A DNA stretch of 64,000 nt, from positions 93,251 to 157,250 of the forward strand of contig NZ_FMWU01000018.1 of assembly GCF_900103195.1 (NCBI RefSeq), read 5' to 3'. The DNA comes from Methylobacterium sp. UNC378MF (GTDB taxonomy: Bacteria > Pseudomonadota > Alphaproteobacteria > Rhizobiales > Beijerinckiaceae). Of the stretch, positions 43,818-52,069 are shown piece by piece. Position numbers and translations under genes: made by a program. The notes below the pieces were generated by a model that was not told the DNA's origin, searched no databases, and worked only from the letters and a program-made list of their open reading frames with translations. Position 1 is the stretch's first letter. Every line of letters starts with the position of its first letter.

Positions 43818-44927
43818 TCAGGTGCGGGCGGCCGTCTCGACGACGACCTCGGCCAGCCGCTTGGCGGCGTCGTGGATGCCCGCGCTTCTGGCCGCATCGG
43901 CCGCCGCGGTCAATTTTGCCGGCGTCTCGAAGCAGGCGATGAGGTCCGCCGCGAGGCGATCCGGGGTGAAATCGGCCTGTTTCACCGCCCGTGCGGCGCC
44001 GATCGCATCGAGGGTCGCGGCGTTGGCGGCCTGGTCCTGATCCAGCGAGCCGGGAAGCGGCACGAGGATCGCCGGGCGGCCGATCGCCGCCAGCTCCGAG
44101 ACCGTCGAGGCCCCCGAACGCGAGACCACGAGGTGGCTCGCGGCCATGCGGGCCGGCAGGTCCTTGAAGAACGGCGCCGCCTCGATCCCGGCCAGTCCCA
44201 TGGCGAGGTAGCGGTTCTGCACCGCCGTCAGGTCCTCGGGACGGACCTGCTGGACGAGGTGCAGCCGGGCGCGCAGCGCCGCCGGCAGGCGTGCGATCGC
44301 CTCGGGCACGACCTCGCCCATGACCCGGGCGCCCTGGCTGCCGCCGAACACCAGGAGCCGGAGGGCGTCGTCCGGACCGAAGGCGGGGTACGGGATCTTG
44401 GCCGCCTCGATCACCGCCGGGCGGAGCGGGTTGCCGGTGTGGATGCGCGGGGCCTTGGCCTTGTCGGGCACGCCGCGCACGACCTTGAAGCCGGTGGCGA
44501 TGGTGCGGGCGCCCCGCGCCAGGAAGGCGTTGGCCCGGCCCATCACGGCGTTCTGCTCGTGCAGGATCGTCGGCACGCGCAGGATCTGGCCGGCGAGCAC
44601 CGGCGGGACGGTCGGGTAGCCGCCGAAGCCCACGATGGCGGCCGGATTGATCCGGCGGATCTCCTTCGCGGCGACGCCGAAGCCGCGGCCGAGCGTCAGC
44701 ACGGCGCTCGCCCGCTTCAGGGGCGAGCGGCCGGACGGCGTCGCCGACGCGATGGTCACCACCTCCGAGGCCGGGAACTCCGACGCGATCGCGTCGACGC
44801 GGGCATCGGTGGCCAGCGCCACCCGGATGCCGCGGGCGCGCAGCGCGTGGGCGAGGCTCTCGGCCGGGAACAGGTGGCCACCGGTGCCACCCGCGCAGAG
44901 CAGGATCGTGGGGGTGAAGACCGTCAC
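43818..44927 (-). CDS. murG: Lipid II synthase glycosyltransferase MurG
   Basis: This 369-residue peripheral membrane transferase adds GlcNAc to lipid I. It has the glycine-rich ILLCAGGTGGHLFPA (about 10-24), VGFGGYPTVPPVLAG, LLVFGGSQGARVMGEVVP and VVSRSGASTVSELAAIGRPAILVPLP. The start is GTG at 44927, overlapping the ftsW stop as GTGA. The track-like longer frame to 45251 is an ftsW shadow. Confidence 0.95.
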   Translation of the reverse strand: MTVFTPTILLCAGGTGGHLFPAESLAHALRARGIRVALATDARVDAIASEFPASEVVTIASATPSGRSPLKRASAVLTLGRGFGVAAKEIRRINPAAIVGFGGYPTVPPVLAGQILRVPTILHEQNAVMGRANAFLARGARTIATGFKVVRGVPDKAKAPRIHTGNPLRPAVIEAAKIPYPAFGPDDALRLLVFGGSQGARVMGEVVPEAIARLPAALRARLHLVQQVRPEDLTAVQNRYLAMGLAGIEAAPFFKDLPARMAASHLVVSRSGASTVSELAAIGRPAILVPLPGSLDQDQAANAATLDAIGAARAVKQADFTPDRLAADLIACFETPAKLTAAADAARSAGIHDAAKRLAEVVVETAART

Positions 44928-46090
44928 CGCATCACTCCGGCGACGGTGGCCGGCGCGGTGCCGGGGGGCTTCTGGCTGAGCATCACGGTGCGCGGCCGCT
45001 TGCGGGTCAGGGCGACGAGAAAGCCGGTGCCGAGCGCCAGCGAGATCAGCGACGAGCCGCCGTAGGAGACGAAGGGCAGCGTCATGCCCTTGGCGGGCAT
45101 CAGCTGGGTGTTCACCGCCATGTTGATGGAGGCCTGGAGGCCGAACAGGGTGGTCAGGCCGGTGATCGCCAGGCGCGAGAAGGTGTCGTCGGTGCGCCGG
45201 GCGAGCTTGAGGCCGCGCAGCACGATGAAGGCGAACAGGGCCACGAGGCACAGGCAGACGATCACGCCGAATTCCTCGCCGGTGACCGAGAAGATGAAGT
45301 CGGTATGCGCGTCCGGCAGGTGGCGCTTGGCCACGCCCTCCCCCGGCCCGGTGCCGAACCAGCCGCCCGAGCGGAAGGATTCCCGCGACCAGAAATCCTG
45401 GAAGCCGCCACCCGAATCCTTGTCGAGGAACTTGTTGAAGCGCTCACGCACGTGATGGAAGAACAGATAGGCAGCGAACACACCTCCGAGGCCGAGCACG
45501 CCGAGGACGGCCACCCAGATCAGATGGAGGCCGGCCACGAAGAACAGCGCGCACCACACCATGGTAATCAGCATGGTCTGGCCGAAATCGGGCTGCAGCA
45601 GCAGCGGCACGATGGTGATCGGCAGCAGGAGCAGCGCCAGGATGCCGCCCGGCATGTCGCGGCGCTGGGCGCCCTCCGAGAAGGCCCAGGCGGCGACCAC
45701 AACGAAGGCCGGCTTCACGAATTCCGAGGGCTGCAGGCCGAAGGAGCCGAACTGGATCCAGCGGTGCGCGCCCTTGATCTCGGGGCCGAACTTGCCGGCG
45801 AGCAGGCACAGGACGACGCCGCAGATCCAGGTGACCAGCGCCAGCCGACGGATGCCGCGCAGCGACAGGAACGAGACCGCGCAGATCAGCAGGATGGTCG
45901 GCGCGAGGTACATCGCCTGCCGGTTGAGGAAGTAGAAGGTCGGCAGGCCGATCCGCTCGGCCACCGGCGGGCCGCCGCCCATCAGGAAGACCAGGCCCGC
46001 GACCATGAGCGCGAACAGGGCCGCGAGCAGCCCGCGATCGACCGTCCACCACCAATCCGTCAGGGGGGTGCGTTCCGCGCGTGACATCAT
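44924..46090 (-). CDS. ftsW: SEDS glycosyltransferase FtsW
   Basis: This 388-residue polytopic protein polymerises septal peptidoglycan with FtsI. Roughly ten hydrophobic helices are visible. SEDS marks are GAHRWIQFGSFGLQPSEFVKPA (given as a run of adjacent motifs), QPDFGQTMLI, GEGVAKRHLPDAHTDFIFSV, and the final MPAKGMTLPFVSYGGSSL. Two ATGs (46090, 46087) are possible and a TTG at 46099 is less likely. It would normally follow murD directly, but here a plus-strand chemoreceptor separates them. Confidence 0.94.
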   Translation of the reverse strand: MMSRAERTPLTDWWWTVDRGLLAALFALMVAGLVFLMGGGPPVAERIGLPTFYFLNRQAMYLAPTILLICAVSFLSLRGIRRLALVTWICGVVLCLLAGKFGPEIKGAHRWIQFGSFGLQPSEFVKPAFVVVAAWAFSEGAQRRDMPGGILALLLLPITIVPLLLQPDFGQTMLITMVWCALFFVAGLHLIWVAVLGVLGLGGVFAAYLFFHHVRERFNKFLDKDSGGGFQDFWSRESFRSGGWFGTGPGEGVAKRHLPDAHTDFIFSVTGEEFGVIVCLCLVALFAFIVLRGLKLARRTDDTFSRLAITGLTTLFGLQASINMAVNTQLMPAKGMTLPFVSYGGSSLISLALGTGFLVALTRKRPRTVMLSQKPPGTAPATVAGVMR

Positions 46091-46232
46091 GCCGGGCAAC
46101 GACTCCAGGCCGCGCGGATGCCGATCCGCGCGGGTCGGGCCCGATCCTGTGCAGGAATGGTAAACGGAGCCTTATGGTCCCGGCCGGGTCGGCAACGGCC
46201 GAGCGCCGGCCGTCGGAGCGGTATTGCAGTAT

Positions 46233-46262
46233 TTGACGGAACTGTAATGGTAAAACGATACT
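46233..46262 (+). promoter_or_regulatory. Possible promoter of the chemoreceptor gene
   Basis: TTGACG (46233) and GATACT (46257) with an 18-base spacer lie about 110 bases before the chemoreceptor start, in an unusually AT-rich patch. Weak match; no flagellar-type promoter was seen. Confidence 0.25.
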
Positions 46263-46374
46263 CTATGTTAATTCTCTTATTGCAACCGTTGGATGTATGC
46301 CCCGGCGGATCGAGCCGTGACGTCCGGAGAGCGGCGTCGCCGCGCCCGGTCGGCCCAGCGGAAGCCGTCGCGCC

Positions 46375-47850
46375 ATGTTTTCTACCCTGAACGCCCGTGA
46401 AGCGCATGCGAAGCTCGCGGCCCTCGACCGGGTCCAGGGCGTGATCGAGTTCGACCTCGCGGGACGGATCCTGTCGGCGAACCGGAATTTCCTCGACGTG
46501 GTCGGGTACACGCTGCCCGAGATCGTCGGTCAGCATCACAGTCTGTTCATGGATCCGGCCCAGCGGGACGCGCCGGAATACAAAGCCTTCTGGGAGCGCC
46601 TGCGGTCCGGCGCCTTCGAGTCCGGCCAGTTCCAGCGGGTCGGCCGCGGCGGCAGGCCGATCTGGATCCAGGCCTCCTACAATCCGATGCTCGACGTGCG
46701 CGGCCGGCCCTACAAGGTGGTGAAATTCGCCACCGACATCACGCAGCAGAGGACCGAGGAGGCCGACCGCGCCGGCCAGATCGCGGCGATCGACAAGGTA
46801 CAGGCGGTCATCGCCTTCGACCTCGACGGCACGGTGATTTCCGTGAACGACAACTTTCTCGGCGTGATGGGCTACACCCGCGCCGAGGTGATCGGGCAGC
46901 ATCACAGCCTGTTCGTGGAGCCCGCCTACCGCGAGAGCGAGGCCTACCGGGCCTTCTGGGCGGCCCTGCGGAACGGCACTTTCCAGGCAGCCCAGTTCCG
47001 GCGGATCGGCAAGGACGGGCGCGAGGTCTGGATCCAGGCCTCCTACAATCCGATCCTCGACGCCGCCGGCCGGCCCTACAAGGTGGTGAAATTCGCCACC
47101 GACATCAGCGATCAGGTCCGGCTCTTCGCCAATCTCCGGACACTCATCGACCAGAATTTCGGTGAGATCGAGCAGGCGGTGACGCATTCGACCAAGGCAG
47201 CCGCGCTGGCGTCCTCGGCGGCGGATTCGACATCCGGCAACGTCCAGACCGTCGCGGCGGCGGCCGAGGAGCTCGCGGCCTCGGTGGCGGAGATGTCCCA
47301 GAGCATCGTGCGCTCCCAGAGCGCCACCGACACCGCCTATGCCTGCGTCCAGGATGCGGACGGCCACACCAAGCGGCTCGCCGAGACCGCCACCGCCATG
47401 ACCGGCATCGTCGGTCTGATCCAGGACATCGCCGGCCAGATCAACCTGCTGGCGCTGAACGCCACCATCGAGGCCGCCCGCGCCGGCGCGGCGGGCCGCG
47501 GCTTCGCGGTCGTCGCCTCGGAGGTCAAGGCTCTGGCCGACCAGGCGGCGCGCGCCACCGGTCAGATCAACGGCGAGATCGCCAGCGTCCAGCGCGTCTC
47601 GCAGGAGGTCGTGCAGGCTCTCAGCTCGATCGGGTCCTCGGTCTCGGTGATGCGCGAGACCGTGGTGGCCACCGCGGCCGCCATCGAGGAGCAGAGCGCC
47701 GTGACCCGGGATCTCGCCGAGAACATGCAGAGCGCCGCCGGCGCCGTCACGGCGATCACCGGCAATATCGGGGCGATCGTCCAGTCGGTGGCCAACGTCT
47801 CCCAGGCGGTCGACACCACCCGCGACGCCGCCAAGGTTCTGGCGCGCTGA
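46375..47850 (+). CDS. Soluble chemoreceptor with two tandem PAS domains
   Basis: This 491-residue methyl-accepting chemotaxis protein has no transmembrane helix, so it is cytoplasmic. PAS1 (about 17-125) and PAS2 (about 139-247) are near copies, each ending RPYKVVKFATDI. The signalling domain (about 255-491) has the conserved hairpin tip region with DIAGQINLLALNATIEAARAG followed by GRGFAVVASEVKALADQ. PAS-MCPs of this type sense redox state or small ligands through haem or flavin; the cofactor is unknown here. It is on the opposite strand to the dcw cluster, between ftsW and murD. Confidence 0.9.
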   Translation: MFSTLNAREAHAKLAALDRVQGVIEFDLAGRILSANRNFLDVVGYTLPEIVGQHHSLFMDPAQRDAPEYKAFWERLRSGAFESGQFQRVGRGGRPIWIQASYNPMLDVRGRPYKVVKFATDITQQRTEEADRAGQIAAIDKVQAVIAFDLDGTVISVNDNFLGVMGYTRAEVIGQHHSLFVEPAYRESEAYRAFWAALRNGTFQAAQFRRIGKDGREVWIQASYNPILDAAGRPYKVVKFATDISDQVRLFANLRTLIDQNFGEIEQAVTHSTKAAALASSAADSTSGNVQTVAAAAEELAASVAEMSQSIVRSQSATDTAYACVQDADGHTKRLAETATAMTGIVGLIQDIAGQINLLALNATIEAARAGAAGRGFAVVASEVKALADQAARATGQINGEIASVQRVSQEVVQALSSIGSSVSVMRETVVATAAAIEEQSAVTRDLAENMQSAAGAVTAITGNIGAIVQSVANVSQAVDTTRDAAKVLAR

Positions 47851-47863
47851 GGACGGCGCTGCC

Positions 47864-49228
47864 TCAGGGCAGCGCCTGCACCAGTTCGCGGAAGCGGTTG
47901 CCGCGGATCTCGAAGTTGCGGAACTGGTCGTAGGAGGCGCAGGCCGGCGACAGCAGCACCACCGGCTCCGGCGCGCCCGAGGCGGCGGCGTTCGCGGCGG
48001 CCGTCGGGACGGCGTTCTCGAGGGTCTCGCAACGGGTATACGGCACGGCGCCCTCCAGGGTCGCCGCGAACGCATCCGAGGCCGCGCCGATCAGGTAGGC
48101 GTGGGCGACCCGCTCGAAATACGGCACGAGCGGGAAGATCCCGCCCTCCTTGGCCTTGCCGCCGAGGATCCAGTGGATGTCGCGGAAGGCGGTGAGGGCC
48201 TTCTCGGTGGAATCCGCGTTCGTCGCCTTGGAATCGTTGACGAACAGCACGTGGCCGCGCCGCCCGACCTCCTCCATCCGGTGCGGGAGACCGGGGAACG
48301 TGGTCAGCCCGGCCTGGATCTGCTCCGGCGACAGGCCGAGGGCCCGCGCCACGGCCACAGCTACCGCCGCGTTCTGCCAGTTGTGGGCCCCCCGGAGCGA
48401 GCCGATGCCGTTGACGTCGGCGAGGGCCGTCCCGTCCGGCTCCCGGACGATCCCGTCGCGCACCGTCAGCGCGTCGGTGCACAGCACGTCGCCGTGGGGC
48501 ACGTGGACGCGCACGAGGTCGGCACCGCGCCGGTCGGCGATGGCGCGGCTGGGCGCATCATCGACGCCGACCACCGCGAGGCCGGCACCCTGGATCAGGC
48601 GCTCCTTGATGGCCGCGTACTGCTCCATCGTGCCGTGGCGGTCGAGATGGTCGGGCGTGATGTTCATCAGCACGCCGACGCTCGGATCGAGGCTCGGCGT
48701 CAGGTCGATCTGGAACGACGACATCTCGATCACGTGGACGCGGTCCGCGGCCGGCGGCTCCAGCGACAGGATCGCGGTTCCGATATTGCCGCCCATCTGC
48801 ACGTCGCGGCCTCCCTGCGCGAGCACGTGGGCGATCAGCGCCGTGGTGGTCGACTTGCCGTTGGTGCCGGTGATCGCCACGAACGGCGCCCCCGGCGCCT
48901 GCGCCCGTCGCTCCCGGCAGAACAGCTCGATGTCGCCGATGATCGCGACGCCCGCGTCCCGGGCGAGCCGGACGCTCCAGTGCGGCTCGGGATGGGTCAA
49001 CGGCACACCCGGGCTGAGCACGAACGCGGCGAAGTCGGACCAGTCGGCCTCGCGCAGGTCCCGCGTCTCGATTCCGGCCTCCCGGGCGCGGGCGAGGCTG
49101 TCGGCATTGTCGTCCCAGGCCTGCACGCCCGCCCCACCCGCCTTCAGCGCCAGCGCGGTGGCAAGCCCGGAGCCGCCGAGTCCGAACAGGGCGACGGTGC
49201 GGTCTGCGAAGGTCGTGATCGGTGTCAT
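47864..49228 (-). CDS. murD: UDP-MurNAc-L-alanine--D-glutamate ligase MurD
   Basis: This 454-residue Mur ligase adds D-Glu. N-terminal VALFGLGGSGLATALALK binds the UDP part; then LSPGVPLTHPEP, ATP loop AITGTNGKSTTTALIAHVLA, NITPDHLDRHGTMEQYA, and VNDSKATNADSTEKAL with HWILGGKAKEGG. The ATG at 49228 gives MTPITTFADRTV; the extension upstream enters a REP-like repeat. It is convergent with the chemoreceptor, with 13 bases between stops. Confidence 0.95.
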   Translation of the reverse strand: MTPITTFADRTVALFGLGGSGLATALALKAGGAGVQAWDDNADSLARAREAGIETRDLREADWSDFAAFVLSPGVPLTHPEPHWSVRLARDAGVAIIGDIELFCRERRAQAPGAPFVAITGTNGKSTTTALIAHVLAQGGRDVQMGGNIGTAILSLEPPAADRVHVIEMSSFQIDLTPSLDPSVGVLMNITPDHLDRHGTMEQYAAIKERLIQGAGLAVVGVDDAPSRAIADRRGADLVRVHVPHGDVLCTDALTVRDGIVREPDGTALADVNGIGSLRGAHNWQNAAVAVAVARALGLSPEQIQAGLTTFPGLPHRMEEVGRRGHVLFVNDSKATNADSTEKALTAFRDIHWILGGKAKEGGIFPLVPYFERVAHAYLIGAASDAFAATLEGAVPYTRCETLENAVPTAAANAAASGAPEPVVLLSPACASYDQFRNFEIRGNRFRELVQALP

Positions 49229-49274
49229 GCGAAACTCTGGATGCGGCAGCCGAACCCGGCCGATCCGACCCGCG

Positions 49275-49390
49275 CCCTCATCCTGAGGTGCCCGCATCGG
49301 CGGGCCTCGAAGGAGGGTTCCAGAACTCGCGCGGCCGACTGGAAGCCTCCTTCGAGGCACCCGCCGGGCGGCTGCACCTCAGGATGAGGG
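49275..49390. repeat. REP-like nested palindrome, 116 bp
   Basis: The outer arms CCCTCATCCTGAGGTGC (49275-49291) and GCACCTCAGGATGAGGG (49374-49390) are perfect inverted repeats. Inner arms GCCTCGAAGGAGG and CCTCCTTCGAGGC also match. This is the CTCATCCTGAGG type of intergenic element common in Hyphomicrobiales. It sits between mraY and murD. Confidence 0.85.
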
Positions 49391-49438
49391 CGAGCGTGGG
49401 ATCGCCCCCTTGGGTCACCCGTCTAGCACACTCTTCGA

Positions 49439-50524
49439 TCAGCGCAGCTTCAGCGTCGCCAGACCCGCCATCGCCAGGATCACCGCGATGATCCAGAAGC
49501 GGATGACGACCTGCGGCTCCTTCCAGCCCTTCTGCTCGAAATGGTGGTGGATCGGCGCCATGCGGAAGACGCGCTTGCCGGTGAGCTTGAACGAGGCGAC
49601 CTGGATGATCACCGACATCATCTCCAGGACGAACAGGCCGCCGACGATCGCCAGGACGATCTCGTGCTTCGTCGCCACCGCGATGGAGCCCAGCAGGCCG
49701 CCGAGCGCCAGGGAGCCGGTATCGCCCATGAAGATCTGGGCCGGCGGCGCGTTGAACCAGAGGAAGCCGAGACCGGCGCCGATCACCGCGCCGCAGACCA
49801 CGGCGAGTTCGCCGGTGTCGCGGACGTAGTTCACCTGCAGGTAGCTGGCGGTGAACGAGTTGCCGACGAGGTAGGCGATGAAGCCGAAGGTGCCGCAGGC
49901 GATCATCACCGGCACGATCGCGAGGCCGTCGAGGCCGTCGGTCATGTTCACGGAATTGCCCGCGCCGACGATCACGAAGGCGCCGAACAGGGGATAGAAC
50001 CAGCCGAGGTTGAGGAGCGCGTCCTTGAACACCGGGAAGGCGAGCTGATTCTGGAGCGTGGCGGGCGAATAGACCGCGATGGTGACGCAGGCCGCCATGG
50101 CGATCACCGCCTCCAGGGTGAGGCGGAACTTGCCCGAGAACCCCTTGTGCGACTGCTTCGTCACCTTGAGGTAGTCGTCGTAGAAGCCGATCGCGCCGAA
50201 GCCGAGGGTGACGGTCAGCGTCACCCAGACATAGTGGTTGCGCGGATTGGCCCAGAGCAGGATCGCCACGACGGCGCCGGCCAGGATCATCAGGCCGCCC
50301 ATGGTCGGCGTGCCGCGCTTGGTCAGCAGATGGGTCTGCGGCCCGTCCTCGCGGATCGGCTGACCCTTGCCCTGGCGGATCCGCAGCAGCGAGATGATCC
50401 AGGGCCCGAACCAGAACACGAACAGGCCCGCCGTGAACAGCGCGCCGCCGGTGCGGAAGGTGATGTAGCGGAACACGTTGAGCGGCGTGAAGGCGCTGCT
50501 CAGGTCCGAGAGAAGGTACAGCAT
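49439..50524 (-). CDS. mraY: Phospho-MurNAc-pentapeptide transferase MraY
   Basis: This 361-residue integral membrane enzyme makes lipid I from UDP-MurNAc-pentapeptide and undecaprenyl phosphate. About ten helices are visible, with KRGTPTMGGLMIL, IGFYDDYLKVTKQSHKG (catalytic Asp pair), NMTDGLDGLAI, and APPAQIFMGDTGSLALGG. The C-terminal HHHFEQKGW is the conserved His motif (within APIHHHFEQKGWKEPQVVIR). It lies 77 bases after murF. Confidence 0.96.
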   Translation of the reverse strand: MLYLLSDLSSAFTPLNVFRYITFRTGGALFTAGLFVFWFGPWIISLLRIRQGKGQPIREDGPQTHLLTKRGTPTMGGLMILAGAVVAILLWANPRNHYVWVTLTVTLGFGAIGFYDDYLKVTKQSHKGFSGKFRLTLEAVIAMAACVTIAVYSPATLQNQLAFPVFKDALLNLGWFYPLFGAFVIVGAGNSVNMTDGLDGLAIVPVMIACGTFGFIAYLVGNSFTASYLQVNYVRDTGELAVVCGAVIGAGLGFLWFNAPPAQIFMGDTGSLALGGLLGSIAVATKHEIVLAIVGGLFVLEMMSVIIQVASFKLTGKRVFRMAPIHHHFEQKGWKEPQVVIRFWIIAVILAMAGLATLKLR

Positions 50525-50601
50525 CCGGGCGCTCGGCCCCCTTGTTCAGGCTCAGGTTTCGGGGGACGGCGCCGGTCGCGCCGAACGCGCGGGCGTGCCG
50601 G

Positions 50602-52050
50602 TCATGGGACGGTCTGGGTCCGCCGGGCCGGATCGACCGCGTAGCGGGCTTTCAGGGCCTCGACAATCCGGCCCATGCGGCTGCCGTTGGATCCCTTCAC
50701 CATGACCGCATCGCCGGACCTGAGAGTCCGGGCGAGCGGCTCGATCAGGTCGGCGGCCGTGTCGGCCACGCCGCCGCGGCGGCTCACCGGCAGGGCCTCG
50801 AACAGATGACGCATCAGCGGACCGGCCGCGAAGACGAGGTCGATCCGGGCCGCCTCGATCGCCTCCGCGAGGTCGCGATGCAGGTCGGGCGCGGCGGCGC
50901 CGAGTTCCAGCATGTCGCCCAGCACCGCGATCCGACGCCCGCGTGGCCCGGTCTCGATGCCGGCCAGCGTCGCCAGCGCGGCCCGAACCGCGACGGGATT
51001 GGCGTTGTAGCTCTCGTCCACGAGATAGGCCGTGCCGCCGCCGATCTCGAGGGCGCTGCGCTCGCCGCGGCCCGCCGGCGGCGTCAGCCCGCCGAGCGAC
51101 AGGGCGGCGCGGGCGAGGTCGGCCCCGAGGCTGTGGACCACCGCCATGACACCCAGCGAGTTCAGCGCCGCGTGCCGCCCGGCGGTGCCGAGCTTGTACG
51201 TGACGGGCTGGCCCATCACCATCGCGTCGATCACCGACAGGTCGGGACGGAGCACGATCTTCAGGGCGCGCACGTCGGATTCGGGATGCTCGCCGAAGGT
51301 CACCACCCGTCCCGCCCGGGAGGCCTGCGCGTGGGCCGCGAGCCGGTCGAAATGCTGGACGTCGCGGTTGAGGATCGCGATGCCGCCGGGCTGGAGCCCG
51401 GAGAAGATCTCGCCCTTGGCGTCCGCGATCGCGGCGAGCGAGGCGAAATGCTCGATATGGGCGGGCGCGATCGTGGTGATCAGCGCGATGTCGGGCCGGA
51501 CCTGGGCGGTCAGCGGCACGATCTCGGCGCCGTGGTTCATGCCGATCTCGAACACGCCGTAGCGGGTGGTGCGCGGCATCCGCGCCAAGGTCAGAGGCAC
51601 GCCCCAGTGATTGTTGTAGGAGGCCGCTGAGGCGTGGGTTTCGCCCTGCTCGGACAGGACGTGGCGCAAAGCCTCCTTGGTTCCGGTCTTGCCGACCGAG
51701 CCGGTGACCGCCACGACCTGCGCGCGGGTCCGGGCGCGCGCGGCGGCACCGAGGCGCACCATCGCGGTCAGGACCGGGTCGGGACCCGCCTCGGGCACCG
51801 CCAGGACGGGGCCGTGAGACGCGAGGTCCTCGGCGCGGCCCGCGCTGACCACGGCGGCACCGGCCCCGCGGCCCAGGGCATCGGGAACGAAGTCGTGGCC
51901 GTCGCGGGTATCGCCGCGGATCGCGAAGAACAGGTCGCCAGGCTGGAGCGTGCGGGTGTCGATCGAGGCGCCCCCGATCGCGCGCTCGGCGCCGGTCAGG
52001 CGTCCGCCCGTCGCGGATTCCAGCTCCTCCCGCGTCCAGAGTGCGGTCAT
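50602..52050 (-). CDS. murF: UDP-MurNAc-tripeptide--D-alanyl-D-alanine ligase MurF
   Basis: This 482-residue Mur ligase adds D-Ala-D-Ala, the product of Ddl. It has SIDTRTLQPGDLFFAIRG, ATP loop VAVTGSVGKTGTKEALRHVL, ASYNNHWGVPLTLA and the MurF motif DESYNANPVAVRAAL. The ATG at 52050 is used; a longer open frame extends into murE coding sequence. It follows murE by 19 bases. Confidence 0.95.
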   Translation of the reverse strand: MTALWTREELESATGGRLTGAERAIGGASIDTRTLQPGDLFFAIRGDTRDGHDFVPDALGRGAGAAVVSAGRAEDLASHGPVLAVPEAGPDPVLTAMVRLGAAARARTRAQVVAVTGSVGKTGTKEALRHVLSEQGETHASAASYNNHWGVPLTLARMPRTTRYGVFEIGMNHGAEIVPLTAQVRPDIALITTIAPAHIEHFASLAAIADAKGEIFSGLQPGGIAILNRDVQHFDRLAAHAQASRAGRVVTFGEHPESDVRALKIVLRPDLSVIDAMVMGQPVTYKLGTAGRHAALNSLGVMAVVHSLGADLARAALSLGGLTPPAGRGERSALEIGGGTAYLVDESYNANPVAVRAALATLAGIETGPRGRRIAVLGDMLELGAAAPDLHRDLAEAIEAARIDLVFAAGPLMRHLFEALPVSRRGGVADTAADLIEPLARTLRSGDAVMVKGSNGSRMGRIVEALKARYAVDPARRTQTVP

Positions 52051-52069
52051 CGTCGGTCCCCCGTCGTCC

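Noticed and set aside
46087..48075. 662-codon minus-strand frame over the chemoreceptor
   Set aside because: It is antisense to the PAS-PAS-MCP protein, which is unmistakable on the plus strand.
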